Below, piece after piece: positions 42,831 to 54,947 of a DNA stretch of 64,000 nt; within the stretch, counting starts at the first letter, position 1, and each line of letters opens with the position of its first letter. The notes beneath the pieces are model-generated. The model searched no databases, was not told the DNA's origin, and saw only the letters and a list, made by a program, of their open reading frames with translations. The translations under genes and the position numbers were made by a program. The DNA comes from Mytilus californianus (lineage: Eukaryota > Mollusca > Bivalvia > Mytilida > Mytilidae). Location: contig NW_026262659.1 of the NCBI RefSeq assembly GCF_021869535.1, positions 11,090,321-11,154,320 of the forward strand, given 5' to 3'.

Positions 42831-45800
42831 ATTATGAAACAATCTTTTGCATTAAAAGTTTTGTTTGTTCATCTGTCAGGCTTTCAATGCAAAAATGACC
42901 CTGCGTCTGTCATCTGTCGAATTGTGTTAATCAGTTTTAGTCTAGACAGACCCTTCTTTAGAGAATTATTGCAATTATGATTACATAATAACTAATCTTG
43001 TTTTATCAAAAAAAATAATAGATTTTAGTCTCCAATAAATAATAATTAAAGGAAAGCTGGTAAAATAACGGTCTGTGTTTGGTATTTTTTTCTTTTTTTT
43101 TTTAAGTATCAAGAAATTGTAAGCGTGATCCGTCTTCCACGAGTCTTTGATTTTAGACCTATGCTATTATTACTAACACTTATTTCAGAAGTGCATTTTT
43201 ATATCTATATTCATCAGGATTGAAATTTTCTTATATAATATGTCATTATCGTTTCCCCTTTCCTCGAAGTTTTAGAAGTCGTGAAAAAAAAAAATTCTTA
43301 GTGCAAATTTGTTGTTACTTTGTTTTGAGGATTTGTTTACCATCATTGTCAATGTTTTTCCTTTATCCATTTTGTATTCCATGTTGTCAAAAGTATTTGG
43401 TTTTAGAAAACAATAAACTTGGTTTACACCTTTTGAATTTGTTGTTGTTTTATTGGATAATATAAATATAACGGTATTAGCACAAAAACTGTTTATAAAC
43501 TAATCATCATTCTCTCAACTGACCATTGTCTTCAATACAAATAAACTCATAAAAATATCAGGCTTATGATAAAATTTTCGCTTTAGTCTTCAAGATAGGT
43601 CGTAAACATACGGTCGAGTTTGTTTTCGTGCAATGACGCTAACTATGATCCTCTTATAATCTTAACTTAATGAATAGAACTTTAGAGATTAGGTTCATCA
43701 AGGTCAATCAAACATATATTGAAAGATATCTCAACAATACATGCAGATATTAAGATGGAATTCTTGAAAAAGACTATCCAAATTATTTTTAATATTTTAA
43801 TGAAACTTATTCACTTGAACTTTCTCTTCTTACAATAATTCATCGAAGATAGAAAATTCTAATTTTTAACAAGCCATAAGAATATTGCAGACAGGAATAC
43901 GTAAACGTGATGTAGCTAGACAATTTCACCTCCGAAACTTCTCTTACTGTCATAACAAAAATGGTACAGTCAGACGGGATTTGATGATGACCATCCACAA
44001 CCAGATTAACATGTAGTGACAAAGCCCCACCAATAGAATTTGACTACGCAACAACATTTACGAGACATGTTTACTGCCGCAACGTCAACTACTAATCAAG
44101 TCGTCGAATACCACGGCAGACAGATTCGCGCAATAAATGATTCACATATACTGAAATGCGAAAGAATCGACTTCAGAAAATAATTTAAAACCCTGCGGTT
44201 TAAACCACAAATTGCCAAAAAAACAATGTAATGGATGGGAGAGGGAACAAACAGAAGATACAAAACAGAACTAATTGACTTTTCAGGCAGCAATTGTCAG
44301 AGCATACCACATGATTTGAACATTTAACATAATGAAGTCAATTCAACTTTCTAAATGCAAACTTTTCTTAGACAATGAAGTAATGAGAGAATATTTATGT
44401 TAATTTTATTTTACAAGGATTGCATATTTGATAATGAGAATTACAAAAATTATTCTAGTGTTGTTTTTTTAAAGTCCGTCAGTTTATCTATTGTTTCAAA
44501 ACGAAACTGATAAATGAATTTTTGTGTTCAAATGTTATTCTAGACGTAAATCTGGCGTCATTAATAAGTTCTAGTATAACTAGTATACATTTTTGTTTAG
44601 GGCCAGCTGAAGCTTTTTCACAATTTTATCTTCATGATATATTTGACCATACTATACTTCATGCGTATGACTATAGCCTTACATGAAAATATAATTCATT
44701 TTATTAATCTATTGGTATAACTAGATGCACTGTGAACGATCTTTTGCTTGTTATTTATACCCCTGCTCATGATGATGGTTTTCTGCATACAGGGCATAAA
44801 TAAAAAAAATCAAAGACTTGTAATGGTACAGAACTCCTTATTCGGCCCGGTCTGAAAGAACAAACAAGAAAGTAGTACATATTTTAAACAAAATAGTTCC
44901 TACGCATAGCTGTAATTTGTCAATAAGTTGAATATTTTTAAATGGGTAATTTTGGTATTAAATGAAGGCTTAAGGACTTGGCATCACTGTACAATCCATG
45001 TTAAAAGTTTCTTTTGAATAATAAAACATATATGACATTAAGATAGGAAGGTAGTTTTGCCATGTTGCTCTGATCAGAAGTACCTGTTTTTGTACTACCC
45101 GACTTCCGGGCACCAGTGCGATATAATGTGTAATTGAAGGTATGCTGATTTTTTCAGCACAAGTCAGGATAAGGTATAATCTTGACATGATATGACTTTC
45201 ATTTTATTCAAACTTAATACAAAATAGCTATGAATGCCTGAAGTTGCAGAATTTAACATAGACAGCAAGGGGGTTATGAATTAGTGGTAATATTCCTAAT
45301 TGCTGAGAAAAATGTGACAAAAATAAATACATTTGCAAAACATCCGTAAGGACAGGTCTTCGTTAACCTGGAGGAGGAACATCCAAGGAAATGAAAATGT
45401 TTCACATGGTAAGGGTAATACATGAAGTTTCTTGGTAAGTATATCAAGAACCTATAACTTACAGGTTGTTTCTGTGAAAAATGGGGTACGCATTGTTATT
45501 GTGAGACTTACGCTTGGGTGCATAGAAAACAGCATACTTCTATTTAGAATATAGCAAAGTGCTCTCGGCCAATGAAATTGTAGGATTTGATGCCTCTTAA
45601 TTGTGAAGAATGAATGTAATTCATGTTCTTAGTAAGGGATTATCCTATTATGAGGGTCTATTTACAGTTCAAAACAACGAGTTTCTATAAATGAGTTACA
45701 ACTACCCCGAAGCACATTTATCCGATTGAAAGGATTTATCACACAGTGATTGAAACTGACTAAAAGTTGAATTGTGAAACAAACAAAAAACTCAAAATAA

Positions 45801-45929
45801 GTTGAAGTTTACTGTGCAGTAAAATTGGTACCGTGAATGTTATTATGAAAATGTTAATAACTTCAAATTACTTAATAATTAATCAATATCAAAGCTTTTG
45901 TAAAAAAAGAAAAAAAAATAGCTTTAAAA
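42831..45929. other. Unassigned DNA
   Basis: 43840-44320 is less AT-rich and has modest open frames on both strands (for example minus 43840-44022), but none with a motif I can name. I see no repeat structure elsewhere in this stretch. Confidence 0.35.
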
Positions 45930-46605
45930 TAAACAAAATACCTTAATCTTTATAGCTTTCAAAAACTTTGATCACTGGATCAGCGGTTTGAAAGAATAGT
46001 TATTTCCAATATTCCGATGGAAAAAAAACAGGAATTTAATTTTAATCTTGAACATATTAAAATATTTTAAAGGCATTTTATTTGAACATTTCCCTGACAT
46101 AATGAAATAGTATTTGATGTAAAAAGCCGGACCAAAATATTGACTGCTAAATAAAATTTAGTTGTAACTCAAATGTATCAATTGATTTAAACTGTAAATT
46201 AAAAAAAAAGGATAATTCCTGACTTAATTATTACATGATTTACATTCATACTCACAATCAGAAAACATATATAATTCCTTCATTTTCTTTGTTCTGTTGT
46301 GTCACATAATATGTATAACGTATTTTTTAAAAGTATTTCTCATATAATAAGAAAGTCCTTACATCACTAAAACTAATCCATAAATGAAATGCCTAAAAAG
46401 GAAGTCATGCATTTATTATAAACATTCCACTGACAATGAAACTAATTCTTATATACAACCAATTAAGAGATCATTTGAGCCTTGAGCACTTTACAATATT
46501 CTAAGTTTGTAAGAGAATGATAATCCCTTACTTCATGATAAGTACTCGCTAACGCTCGTACTTAATCATGAAGAAAGGGATTATCATTCTCTTACATATA
46601 CTTAG
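45930..46605 (+). repeat. Diverged duplicate of 20770-21430, ending in a 105-bp hairpin
   Basis: The terminal hairpin (46501-46605) has arms 46509-46545 and 46558-46595, with a 12-base loop 'tcgctaacgctc' and outer pairing 'ctaagt/acttag'. The arms pair along almost their whole length ('gtaagagaatgataatccc' with 'gggattatcattctcttac'). Upstream blocks match the 20.8-21.4 kb copy in order, with no SINE-like insertion here. The minus-strand open frame 46549-46839 overlaps the hairpin and is not called. Confidence 0.6.
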
Positions 46606-48049
46606 AGTGAGATATATTAAATTGTGACAATAAGTTTCGTTTTGGGTTGTTCTATTATTAGAATCTAAATACAAACAGCATATTTTTGAAATAGAATAAC
46701 TTATTTTTTCTATACATTCCTCTGTTTTCCTTTTGTGTAATAACAAAGTGTTAAATGCGGAAAATGTAAGTTTAACCTCCCACTTGTCAGGAGAAATGTG
46801 GCATACATGAAGTTTGGCAACAACCAAACAACGACACACACTAATAAAAAGACATCTGAAAGTAAACTTACGGCCTTAAAATATAGAAAAAAAACCTGTG
46901 CAATTGAATTGTATTTTTGAAATCGCTGCGCCCGAGGTTAGAACAGTTGTGATAATATAACAGGGAGTATGTAAGAAAAGTCTAAAACAAAAAATTGCCT
47001 AGATGACAAAACACTCTCACCAAAAAAGTAATCAAACCAATACTTATTAAAATATTTCTAAATACAACCATGCTGACTCCTGGAATCCGACATGATAATG
47101 AACTTTTGGCGGGCTTTATCATTTTTGAGATCTCAACTATCAAATGGTTCACATAAAAAAGACACCATCCACTATTTTTTCAAGTGTCCCTTTTGCCATC
47201 TTCATCTAACAGTTATTGACGAAAATAATGTTTTATTATATTGTAATGATGCTCATACTAATCAACAATATTGAATTTTTCAAGACATAAAAATTAAAAC
47301 AAAATGTATTGTGCATTGTGGTAGATATAAGCAACAGTGGTTTACCGATGTGCAAATCTCGTTAAATGCTCTTTTGAAAATTTTAACATTTTCTTTGGGT
47401 TTTTTTTTTCTTTTGTTTTTATTCATTTTTGTTTGCTTTGTTGGCTAAGTTTGAAACCGGCTTCGGTGATGTCGGGCGGTTGAGCTGGCGGGCGAAGAAA
47501 AGGTAGGTCCCTATTTTGTGTAGTCAACTTGATTTTATTTTTTCAACCCATTTCCCTTAAACCGCATACAAAGATTGCACACATGTTGAAGTTGTGCACC
47601 TGTTATATTGACATAGTTTGGGCTATTTTTCCCCATTTTTCCGAAATTGGGACTATCAGTCTGGGATACTGATGATGGTTGACCATCAGTTCTAGAGTGT
47701 ATCATTAGCTTAGTAGTCTGTACTTTGGTACCAAAATGTTTAATGAGGATCCTTTCGAAAATTATCCGTTTATAAATTTAACCATTATTAAGAAACTAAG
47801 GTTACAACTCCCTCGTGCAAAGTCAACCGTAGATGGAATTGGCTATTATTTTTTGGTTCTTTTTGTTCATAAAGCTCTTCAACTGTTTCGGGTCTCATCC
47901 ATTTTTGGATTTCACATAATTGGATTTGATCGTTTCTGGTGAAGGTTAATCCAGATAAAAACACTTCGGACGCATGCAAGTTATAGAGTGTTTGAGCAAA
48001 ATTGTTTTCCATTTTTGTCCAATCTTGGAAACATAATTCAACAAAATTT
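46606..48049. other. Unassigned DNA with a short reversed repeat tail
   Basis: 47330-47372, 'gcaacagtggtttaccgatgtgcaaatctcgttaa', is the reverse complement of the tail seen at 50610-50650. The minus-strand frame 47788-48012 (74 codons) reads as a plausible peptide ('EELYEQKEPKNNSQFHLRLT') but I cannot assign it. Confidence 0.4.
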
Positions 48050-48330
48050 TAAAATGTAAAGCAATTCAAACAAGAAAACTAACGGCCTGATGTATTAACT
48101 AAACAACAAACGAACAACAAGTTTGATCTACAGCAACAAACGACAACCACTGAGTTACAGGCTCCATATCACGGACAGGCAAATACAGAATGTGGAAGGG
48201 TTAGATTTGTTTGCAGGCGCACCAACCCAACTTTAACTATACCATTTTATAGATTATCCAGCATTGAATATAGATAACAGCGACTAATTTCACAAAAATC
48301 TTACGATAAGACTATTTGTAACATATACAT
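48050..48330 (+). repeat. SINE-like (family A) 3' half plus flank, duplicated at 48880-49470
   Basis: It reads 'gcaattcaaacaagaaaactaacggcctgat', 'cagcaacaaacgacaaccactgagttacaggctcc' and 'ggacaggcaaatacagaatgtgg'. The following flank, 'ttatagattatccagcattgaatatagataacagcgactaattt', recurs after the next copy at about 49388-49432, so repeat and flank were duplicated together. Confidence 0.65.
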
Positions 48331-48879
48331 TATTGACAATATTCATTGGTATTTAATTACCTCGTGTTCAGAAAAAGTAATCCAATAAGTTAAACCAACT
48401 AAACGGTCATTCTAAGACAGTTAAATTATCATTTGCAAAAATATACTACACTAGCGGCTGATATTTTTCTGTGGTCGCTACAACTCTGGCTTTTAATGAA
48501 CAATCATGGCCAACTTCAGTATTGGCGTTAAAATACGGATATTGTTTAAATGAAATTGATGTTAGAAAATTTTAAAAATCATTCTTAAGTAAGAAATGTA
48601 TCTTCGTCATGCATAGCTTTAATTTTATCAGTTCTTCAAAAATTGTTTTAGGTTTTGGAGTTTTAAATATATTTTGGCCTCGGGCATCATAGAAGACATT
48701 TAGTATCGAAATGCGCATATGATGCAGTGAAGTTTGTACAGATGACTTTAATGAATTAATTTCTGAATGGTGAAAACAATTTAGCTTTCAATTCAGGTGT
48801 TAACTATAATTTAGTACGTACAAATCAGTAGTATACAGCTGATGCGGAACTTATATTTCAAAAGCTATCATATAATAAC

Positions 48880-49470
48880 AAGAAGATTTAGTATAATTGC
48901 TAATGAGACAACCCTCAATCAGAGACCAAATGACATATTAGTTAACAACTATAGGTCATCGTACGGTTTCAACAATGTACAAACCCACTACCGCATAGTA
49001 AGCTATTAAAGGCCCCGGAATGACAAATGAAAAGAATTCAAACGAGAACACTAATGGTCTAATTTATGTACAAAACAATAAACAAAAAACAAATCTGATA
49101 TACAGCAACAAAAGACAAACACTAAATAACAGGTTTGGGACAGGCACACAAAGAACTTGGCATCGTTAAACATGTTTGCTGGCTGTCTACATTTGTATTT
49201 TTGCAGTCTTGTACTGCAAAATAAATAACAGTCTAGTGCAAGGTAGTTTAAAAAGGATGTGGTAAAAGAAACACCAAATGAGTACTAGTATCATGTATTT
49301 ACCGCATTAAAGTGTATGCTCCTATCCAAAGCATGCATCTCCAAGGACGGCAATATGTTAATATATTTCGTGTATCTATTTACCACTCTATAGATTAACC
49401 AGCTGTGAATAAAGCGACTAATTTCAAAAAAAAACTTTCGATAACAGATATTAGTAAGTCATGAACATTT
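48880..49470 (+). repeat. SINE-like (family A) copy with duplicated flank
   Basis: The head, 'aagaagatttagtataattgctaatgagacaaccctcaatcagagaccaaatgac', runs through 'aaaggccccggaatgacaaatg', 'gtctaatttatgtacaaaacaataaac' and 'gggacaggcacacaaag' to about 49185. The flank 'ctctatagattaaccagctgtgaataaagcgactaattt' (49386-49428) matches the flank of the previous copy. Confidence 0.7.
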
Positions 49471-49592
49471 TAATATAACTTACGATCAATAAATTATTAA
49501 TCGTAAATATATTTTGTTTCTGAAAAGAGCCACTGATCCCCCAATCCAAAGGTTTTTCTTGTGCTTTTTATTTTGAAATGTACAATGACCAT

Positions 49593-49970
49593 ATTACAAA
49601 GTCTTACCTGACACGAATGCTAAATCAAGTAACAAACAAAAGACATATTATAAAGTCTTACCTGACACGAATGCTAATTCAAGTAACAAAAAATAGACGT
49701 ATTACAAAGTCTTGCGTGACACGAATGCTAATTCAAGTAACAAAGAATAGACATATTACAAAGTCTTACCTGACACGAATGCTAATTCAAGTAACAAAGA
49801 ATAGACATATTACAAAGTCTTACCTGACACGAATGCTAAATCAAGTAACAAAAAATAGACGTATTACAAAGTCTTACCTGACACGAATGCTAAATCAAGT
49901 AACAAAAAATAGATGTATTACAAAGTCTTACCTGACACGAATGCTAAATCAAGTAACAAAAAAAAGGCGA
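49593..49970 (+). repeat. Minisatellite, 54-bp unit x 7
   Basis: Seven consecutive units begin with 'attacaaagtcttacctgac' (first at 49593, second at 49647) and contain 'acgaatgctaa(a/t)tcaagtaacaaa'. Because 54 is a multiple of three, one frame stays open across the array (49578-49988), giving an 18-residue repeat starting 'ITKSYLTRMLNQVTKN'. Unit differences are few and include non-synonymous changes. I see no promoter, splice or codon evidence that it is translated. Confidence 0.9.
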
Positions 49971-50559
49971 CTAAACATGTCATCCTGACACTTTATCTCA
50001 ACTGAAACAAAATCAAAATCATCTTCATATTTTCTTTGAACGTCATTTGTACATTTCAATCTCTCAATTTAACTCTCAATATTTATCGATCAGTATCCTG
50101 CAATTTCAAATATTAAAAAGCCGTATCAATTATTGATATATTTGCCTTGTATGTATTACATGCCGACTGAAAATTTTACCTAACTTTCTATATTTGCGGG
50201 GTTTTTTTCAAACTATATTTTCCAGTAATGAAGATAATTGAACATGTCACTAAATAAAGTAGATGAAACAAAAACTGAGCAAGCATGAATTCATTTCTCT
50301 GAACATGCTGAAGTTCGTCTATTTATTGTTATGAATATAGATTATCCCTCGAGAATTTACCAAAGACTGAACTTTTAAAATATGAATTACCTACCTTTCA
50401 AAGACAAGTGTTACCTTTAAGGATTCAACATTCATTCGTGGGTTTCCTTAAATTTCCATGCCATCTTAATACAGCGGACGATACCACTCCAATAAGACAA
50501 TTGTTGTTACTGAAACATAGGTACATAAAATTTAAATCGTAAACCGTCTCCCTTCACTT

Positions 50560-50690
50560 GGTGTTCATGCAATTCCCTTGGTGTTCAGTTTGTTACCTTG
50601 GTTTGTCTGTTCCTAATCGATTTACGAGATTTGAACACCGGTTAAATACTGTCGCCTAAATTTATCTGCAATTCCTGGAAATAAAAACGT
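50560..50690 (+). repeat. Dispersed mussel repeat tail
   Basis: It reads 'tcccttggtgttcagtttgttaccttggtttgtctgttcctaatcgatttacgagatttgaacaccgg' followed by 'tactgtcgcctaaattta'. The same 'aatcgattta.gagatttgaaca.cg' string follows the Penelope-type remnant at 57005-57345 on the other strand. Confidence 0.55.
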
Positions 50691-50797
50691 TCAAATGTTG
50701 TCTTGCAGATTAATTCCCGACAACTTCTTAAATCTATATCAACTTTTTAAATTTCCTTTTTGCTAACCTCTGCTAAGTTCGTAGTTTATAATATAGT

Positions 50798-50880
50798 GTT
50801 ACTAACTGGCTAATTCTGTATTGACCCATATATTGATTCAATAAAGGGCCAATACAGAATCAGCAAGTTCGTAACACTTT
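50798..50880. repeat. Inverted repeat, ~30-bp arms
   Basis: Left 'gtgttactaact..ggctaattctgtattgaccc' pairs with right 'gggccaatacagaatcagcaagttcgtaacac', with an 18-base spacer. This may be a small foldback element. Confidence 0.65.
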
Positions 50881-50911
50881 TATCAAATAATCATTACAGT
50901 CCATATGGCTG

Positions 50912-51003
50912 GTCCGTATGGCCAGTCCGTATGACAGGAAGTAGATACAGCTGTTCCGTATGGTCAGTCCGTATGACAGGAAGTAGATACAGCAGGTCCG
51001 TAT
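50912..51003 (+). repeat. Tandem repeat, 42-bp unit, ~2.2 copies
   Basis: 'gtccgtatggccagtccgtatgacaggaagtagatacagc' is repeated once with few changes, and a third 'ggtccgtat' follows. The period, measured at 'ccgta', is 42. Confidence 0.75.
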
Positions 51004-51840
51004 TGACAAAGCTTATTAACCAGGCCAAACAGCCGTATTAAACGTATGGTTAATTCGAAGGGATCTTTTGAATTCCATATTAGTCATGCTGATTGTAGCA
51101 TATTAGGGCCAATTTAAAAATATTATTTGATAATATATCATTATAAATTGGTTGTCAATTGTTGTCAACATTAATACAGAGTGATACTGTCATTACCTGT
51201 ACAAAAAGTTAACTTTTGACTGCAAGTTTGCGTACGAAAGAACCGCTTTTTGTCAGAAGTACATTTAGCATTCATGCATTTGTAGATATTATTTGTAAAC
51301 GAAAAAATCAGAAGACATTTGTGTAGTACATTGCTTAAGAGCTTTGTGATTCAGGCATTGTGGAAACCCGAATTTTAAGAAAAATCTTACTTGCTCATTG
51401 ATTTAATTTCGATAAACATTTTTATCCTGTATACAAATATCTCTCTGGTTTCTGTATCTTGTACTGATTATGTTAAACTACCTACCTAGAGTTACTTCGG
51501 ATGCTGATTTCCGATACCAGTAGACGAATATCAATTTAAATAAGACTATTGGCCTCTTACATAATGCCGACTCAATTTTTATTAATTGTACATTTACATT
51601 GCTTCAATTTTAAGATATTCAACAATTCTGGGAAACAAGAATACTGATTTTCAAGTCATGATTGTTAATTGAAAGATGAATTTATGCACTATTTTATTGA
51701 TGATATGATCAAATCAGCCTTCAAAATGGTAAATCGGTATGTACAATACACATGTTTCCCTTAATGTTCTAGCCTTTACGTCATTGGTCTAGTGCAACAT
51801 CTTTATCAGACCGGTCAAATATAGGATGCCTCATGTCATG

Positions 51841-52173
51841 CTACGTCTTTTTTGGAGCCTCATTAAACTTTGCATGACCGTTATATAGTTTACTATCATA
51901 TTTCTGTAATTGCTGGAAAATAACCCGAACAGTTTCTAATGATATTACTTGTTCTTGTAAAGATTTGAAACGCAAAACATTAAGAAATGTTATCAATAAT
52001 ATCACTGGCGCTGCACTAACTACTGAGCTGGTGATAGCCTCTTGAAATGACATTCCACCAGCAGCAGTTTCACATTTGAGCCCGGTATAGACTTTATGTT
52101 TTCTGTACTGACCTCGAGACTCAAAAGTTCTTAAGGCCATAACGGTTTTCATCGTATTACATTCAGTAATGCT
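51841..52173 (-). CDS. Candidate terminal exon of an unidentified gene
   Basis: The minus-strand frame is open from an in-frame TAA near 52180 to a TAG at 51841-51843. A possible acceptor, 'aataacttttag', would start the exon at about 52173. The peptide includes 'SITECNTMKTVMALRTFESR', 'YTGLKCETAAGG', a hydrophobic run 'ITSSVVSAAPVILLITFLNV' and a helical, Gln/Glu-rich tail 'SLQEQVISLETVRVIFQQLQ'. The composition is more protein-like than other frames nearby. A minus-strand AATAAA lies at about 51692-51697, roughly 145 bp past the stop. Alternatively, if the ATG at 52150-52152 is the start, it could be a 103-residue protein by itself. The family is not recognised. Confidence 0.4.
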   Translation of the reverse strand, partial: SITECNTMKTVMALRTFESRGQYRKHKVYTGLKCETAAGGMSFQEAITSSVVSAAPVILLITFLNVLRFKSLQEQVISLETVRVIFQQLQKYDSKLYNGHAKFNEAPKKT

Positions 52174-52783
52174 GGCTAAAAGTTATTAATACTGACCATG
52201 GGGAACGAAGAATCATCGCTTTTGTCGTACATTTTTGTGCGGAGTTTCCCGTGTAAAACTGAAATATGTAAATCTAGAAAAGGATATTAATTGATGTTTT
52301 AATCTGATTTATTTTTAAAAAGTAAATTTTCTTTGTGTTAATTTCGGCAGTATATTTAGAGAATTCTTCTTTTTTAACGAAAAAATATTATCGTGATAAC
52401 GGTAAGTGTTAGTTTAAATATAATTTATTTAGATAAATCATCCCATAACGATATAATACGCATGAAATAAATATCTAGTATTCAGAATCAAATTTGTCCC
52501 CTAGTACACAAATAATATAGTTATTGAGAATACGATAATATAAATATTGGCATGCTCTGCAATAAAGATAAGAATATAAAAAAGGTGGAAAATACAATAG
52601 AAAAGCGCTTTCACCGAATCTCCAACAGTTTGTCAGACTGCAGACTGAATAGTAACGTCAATTCTGTTTGATTAACCGTGCGAGATTCGTTGAAAGTGCT
52701 AACAGAAACAATATTCGATTATAATAAGAATGTGATGTTTAGTGTTTTTTTTATACTTTAATCATATATATATTCACCAATAA
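52174..52783. other. Unassigned DNA
   Basis: A second T-rich acceptor-like site, 'tacatatttcag' (minus, ending about 52258), precedes a short open stretch, but I cannot build an exon from it. Confidence 0.35.
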
Positions 52784-52787
52784 TTAA

Positions 52788-53440
52788 AGGGGCATAAGCT
52801 GTCATATTCATTTTCACCGATTTGACTAACATTCTCATATTTTATTTATAACATACTTAAACGTATATCCAAATTAAAAAAAGTCTAAAATGCACAATTT
52901 ACAATTCATATGCTCGATAATATGTGTCAGCATTTCGTGTGTATTTAAGTCTAGACGCCATCTGATAAATTATCGAGGTGACCTCCGAAGACTGCCGACG
53001 GTCAGATAACCCGATATAAACATAAATATAGATATGAATAGATAGCGAACTCGTGCAATTTGATCTTTCTAGGTTTGTTTGATTTCATATTATAGATTAA
53101 AAACATATGTAAATCATCGTTTTCACCTGCAAAAGAATGAGTTTTTGTGGATTGAATCAATCAATCAAATGATTTACCCCTTCAATTTTGACATTCTTTT
53201 CCTTTTAATAACTTAACACGCCTAATTCATGCGTAATCCATCGCTAGCAATGGGGTTAACTTGAAGTCACATGAATACGGATTCAATGAGGTCGAATTTT
53301 CATTTGCAAGTAAATAATTCATCATCGATGTTTCTTAACTTATTTTGACAATATTGAATCAAACTGGCTGCTAAAAGCGAATTATTATTTCACTAAATAT
53401 CATATATTTTTTATAGATATATCTCGAAGCTAGTGCCCCT
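52788..53440 (+). mobile_element. 653-bp non-autonomous DNA transposon with TTAA flanks, copy 1
   Basis: The termini are inverted: 5' 'aggggcataagct' and 3' 'agctagtgcccct'. The element is flanked exactly by TTAA on both sides (52784-52787 and 53441-53444). It has no open frame of note. The interior is shared, with the same block order and orientation, with 58254-58830. TTAA target duplications are known for piggyBac and Kolobok families; which one applies here is not decided. Confidence 0.8.
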
Positions 53441-53444
53441 TTAA

Positions 53445-54945
53445 AAGGAAAATAAGCCTGGTGTCTTGGATGAGGTTTTTCATATATATGAAGACAAGAC
53501 ATTTACCCCATTAAGTGTATCTATATGTATTAAAACAAGGATTATTTCATACCGGTGTAAACTTGTAAATGGAAGTGAGAAGTTGTTATCCGGCATATAT
53601 AATCTAGCATAGTTTCATTATTCAATTAACGGTTATAATCTGCCTTGGATAAAACATGTTATTTCAATTCTGAACGAATTCAGACGGATACTTACACCTA
53701 CAGAATGAAGATAAGTGTCTTTCATATCAAGCATTAAACAACCGCCCACTGAACAGTTTAAACAAATATGGTATGCGGTAATCGGAATTCTCCGAAATGT
53801 CTATACATGATTTTTAAAGAAGACTTTGATTTTGAAGATTACTTTGATATTCTGTGAGATAACGACATTTCAAAATTAACTAGATTTCTAACTTATTACT
53901 GATAGAAAGTGGACGTTCGAATCATTATGGATGATCAGCTAGAACATGTGATATCTGTCATATGCAAGAAATATATGACGAATACCTTTACATCATGATA
54001 TGCCCTGCTACAGAAATTGAAAGGAAAAATGTCCTTCCATCATATTATTACACGAGACCAAATATCGATATATTTCACTGTTAAATACAAAAAGGATTTC
54101 AACGTGAAAAAAAGACAGTCCCCCTGTTTAATATTTATTGATTATGTACCTATTTCTATCTTTTATTTTTTTTTTAATATCATATACCTGTGGGGTTTTG
54201 CGGTTGTTTTTTTTTTGTGTTTTTTTTTTTTTATTTTTGAACTGTCTTTTGTATAATGTACTCCATGTATCACCTAAAGCATTTCATTATTATGTTTCCC
54301 TCTCTGTACCTTTGTTAATTGGTTTTAAAGGATGAAGTATCTAAGACGAAAAAAGCCGATTTAATCATGATTTTCTCTTTGTCATTATAGCATATCAGAT
54401 AAATGCGTGATATGTATTTTCAACATTAATTGCAGATGATATAATTTCTACAGATGATTCAAATTGGTCTCAATACATCATCATACTTTATCCATTTGAA
54501 CTTATCTTTAAAAACGAATTGATTTCCATTTCATAAACTTGATATTATAGTTTCAACGGAAATTCTAATCTCAGAATGTATAAAAATATCTTGTTTCTGG
54601 TTTTGTTTCAGAGATTTTATTTGAACATTCAGACACAGATACATGTGAAACATAAGATCACAATTAATTGCATTACATACAAATGACAAAGTAAACATGT
54701 CGTATCGATAATATATAGATAAAGCATGTAGAGATGACAAAAACATACAAATCTATATTCTGACATTTCTAAACAATGTCTCAGATGAAAACAGAAAATC
54801 GTTTTTACAGTTGAACATTACATACTGAAAGAAGACTTTCCAATTTTTTTATAATTAGGATTCACTATGTAGTAGCTCAGTAGAAACGTTTCACTTAAAG
54901 CAACAATATAGTATATGTATAATTTGTGATAATATATAAAAATAA
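53445..54945. other. Unassigned AT-rich DNA
   Basis: The poly-T-rich stretch at 54160-54245 produces spurious Phe-rich open frames. Nothing else is recognised. Confidence 0.45.
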
Positions 54946-54947
54946 GA

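Noticed and set aside
44970-45188. Minus-strand frame starting MSRLYLILTC as the missing lectin signal-peptide exon
   Set aside because: The hydrophobic run is short and no consensus donor in the required phase follows it.
49578-49988. 136-codon frame as a real repetitive protein
   Set aside because: It is fully explained by a 54-bp minisatellite whose length is a multiple of three. There is no independent evidence of translation.
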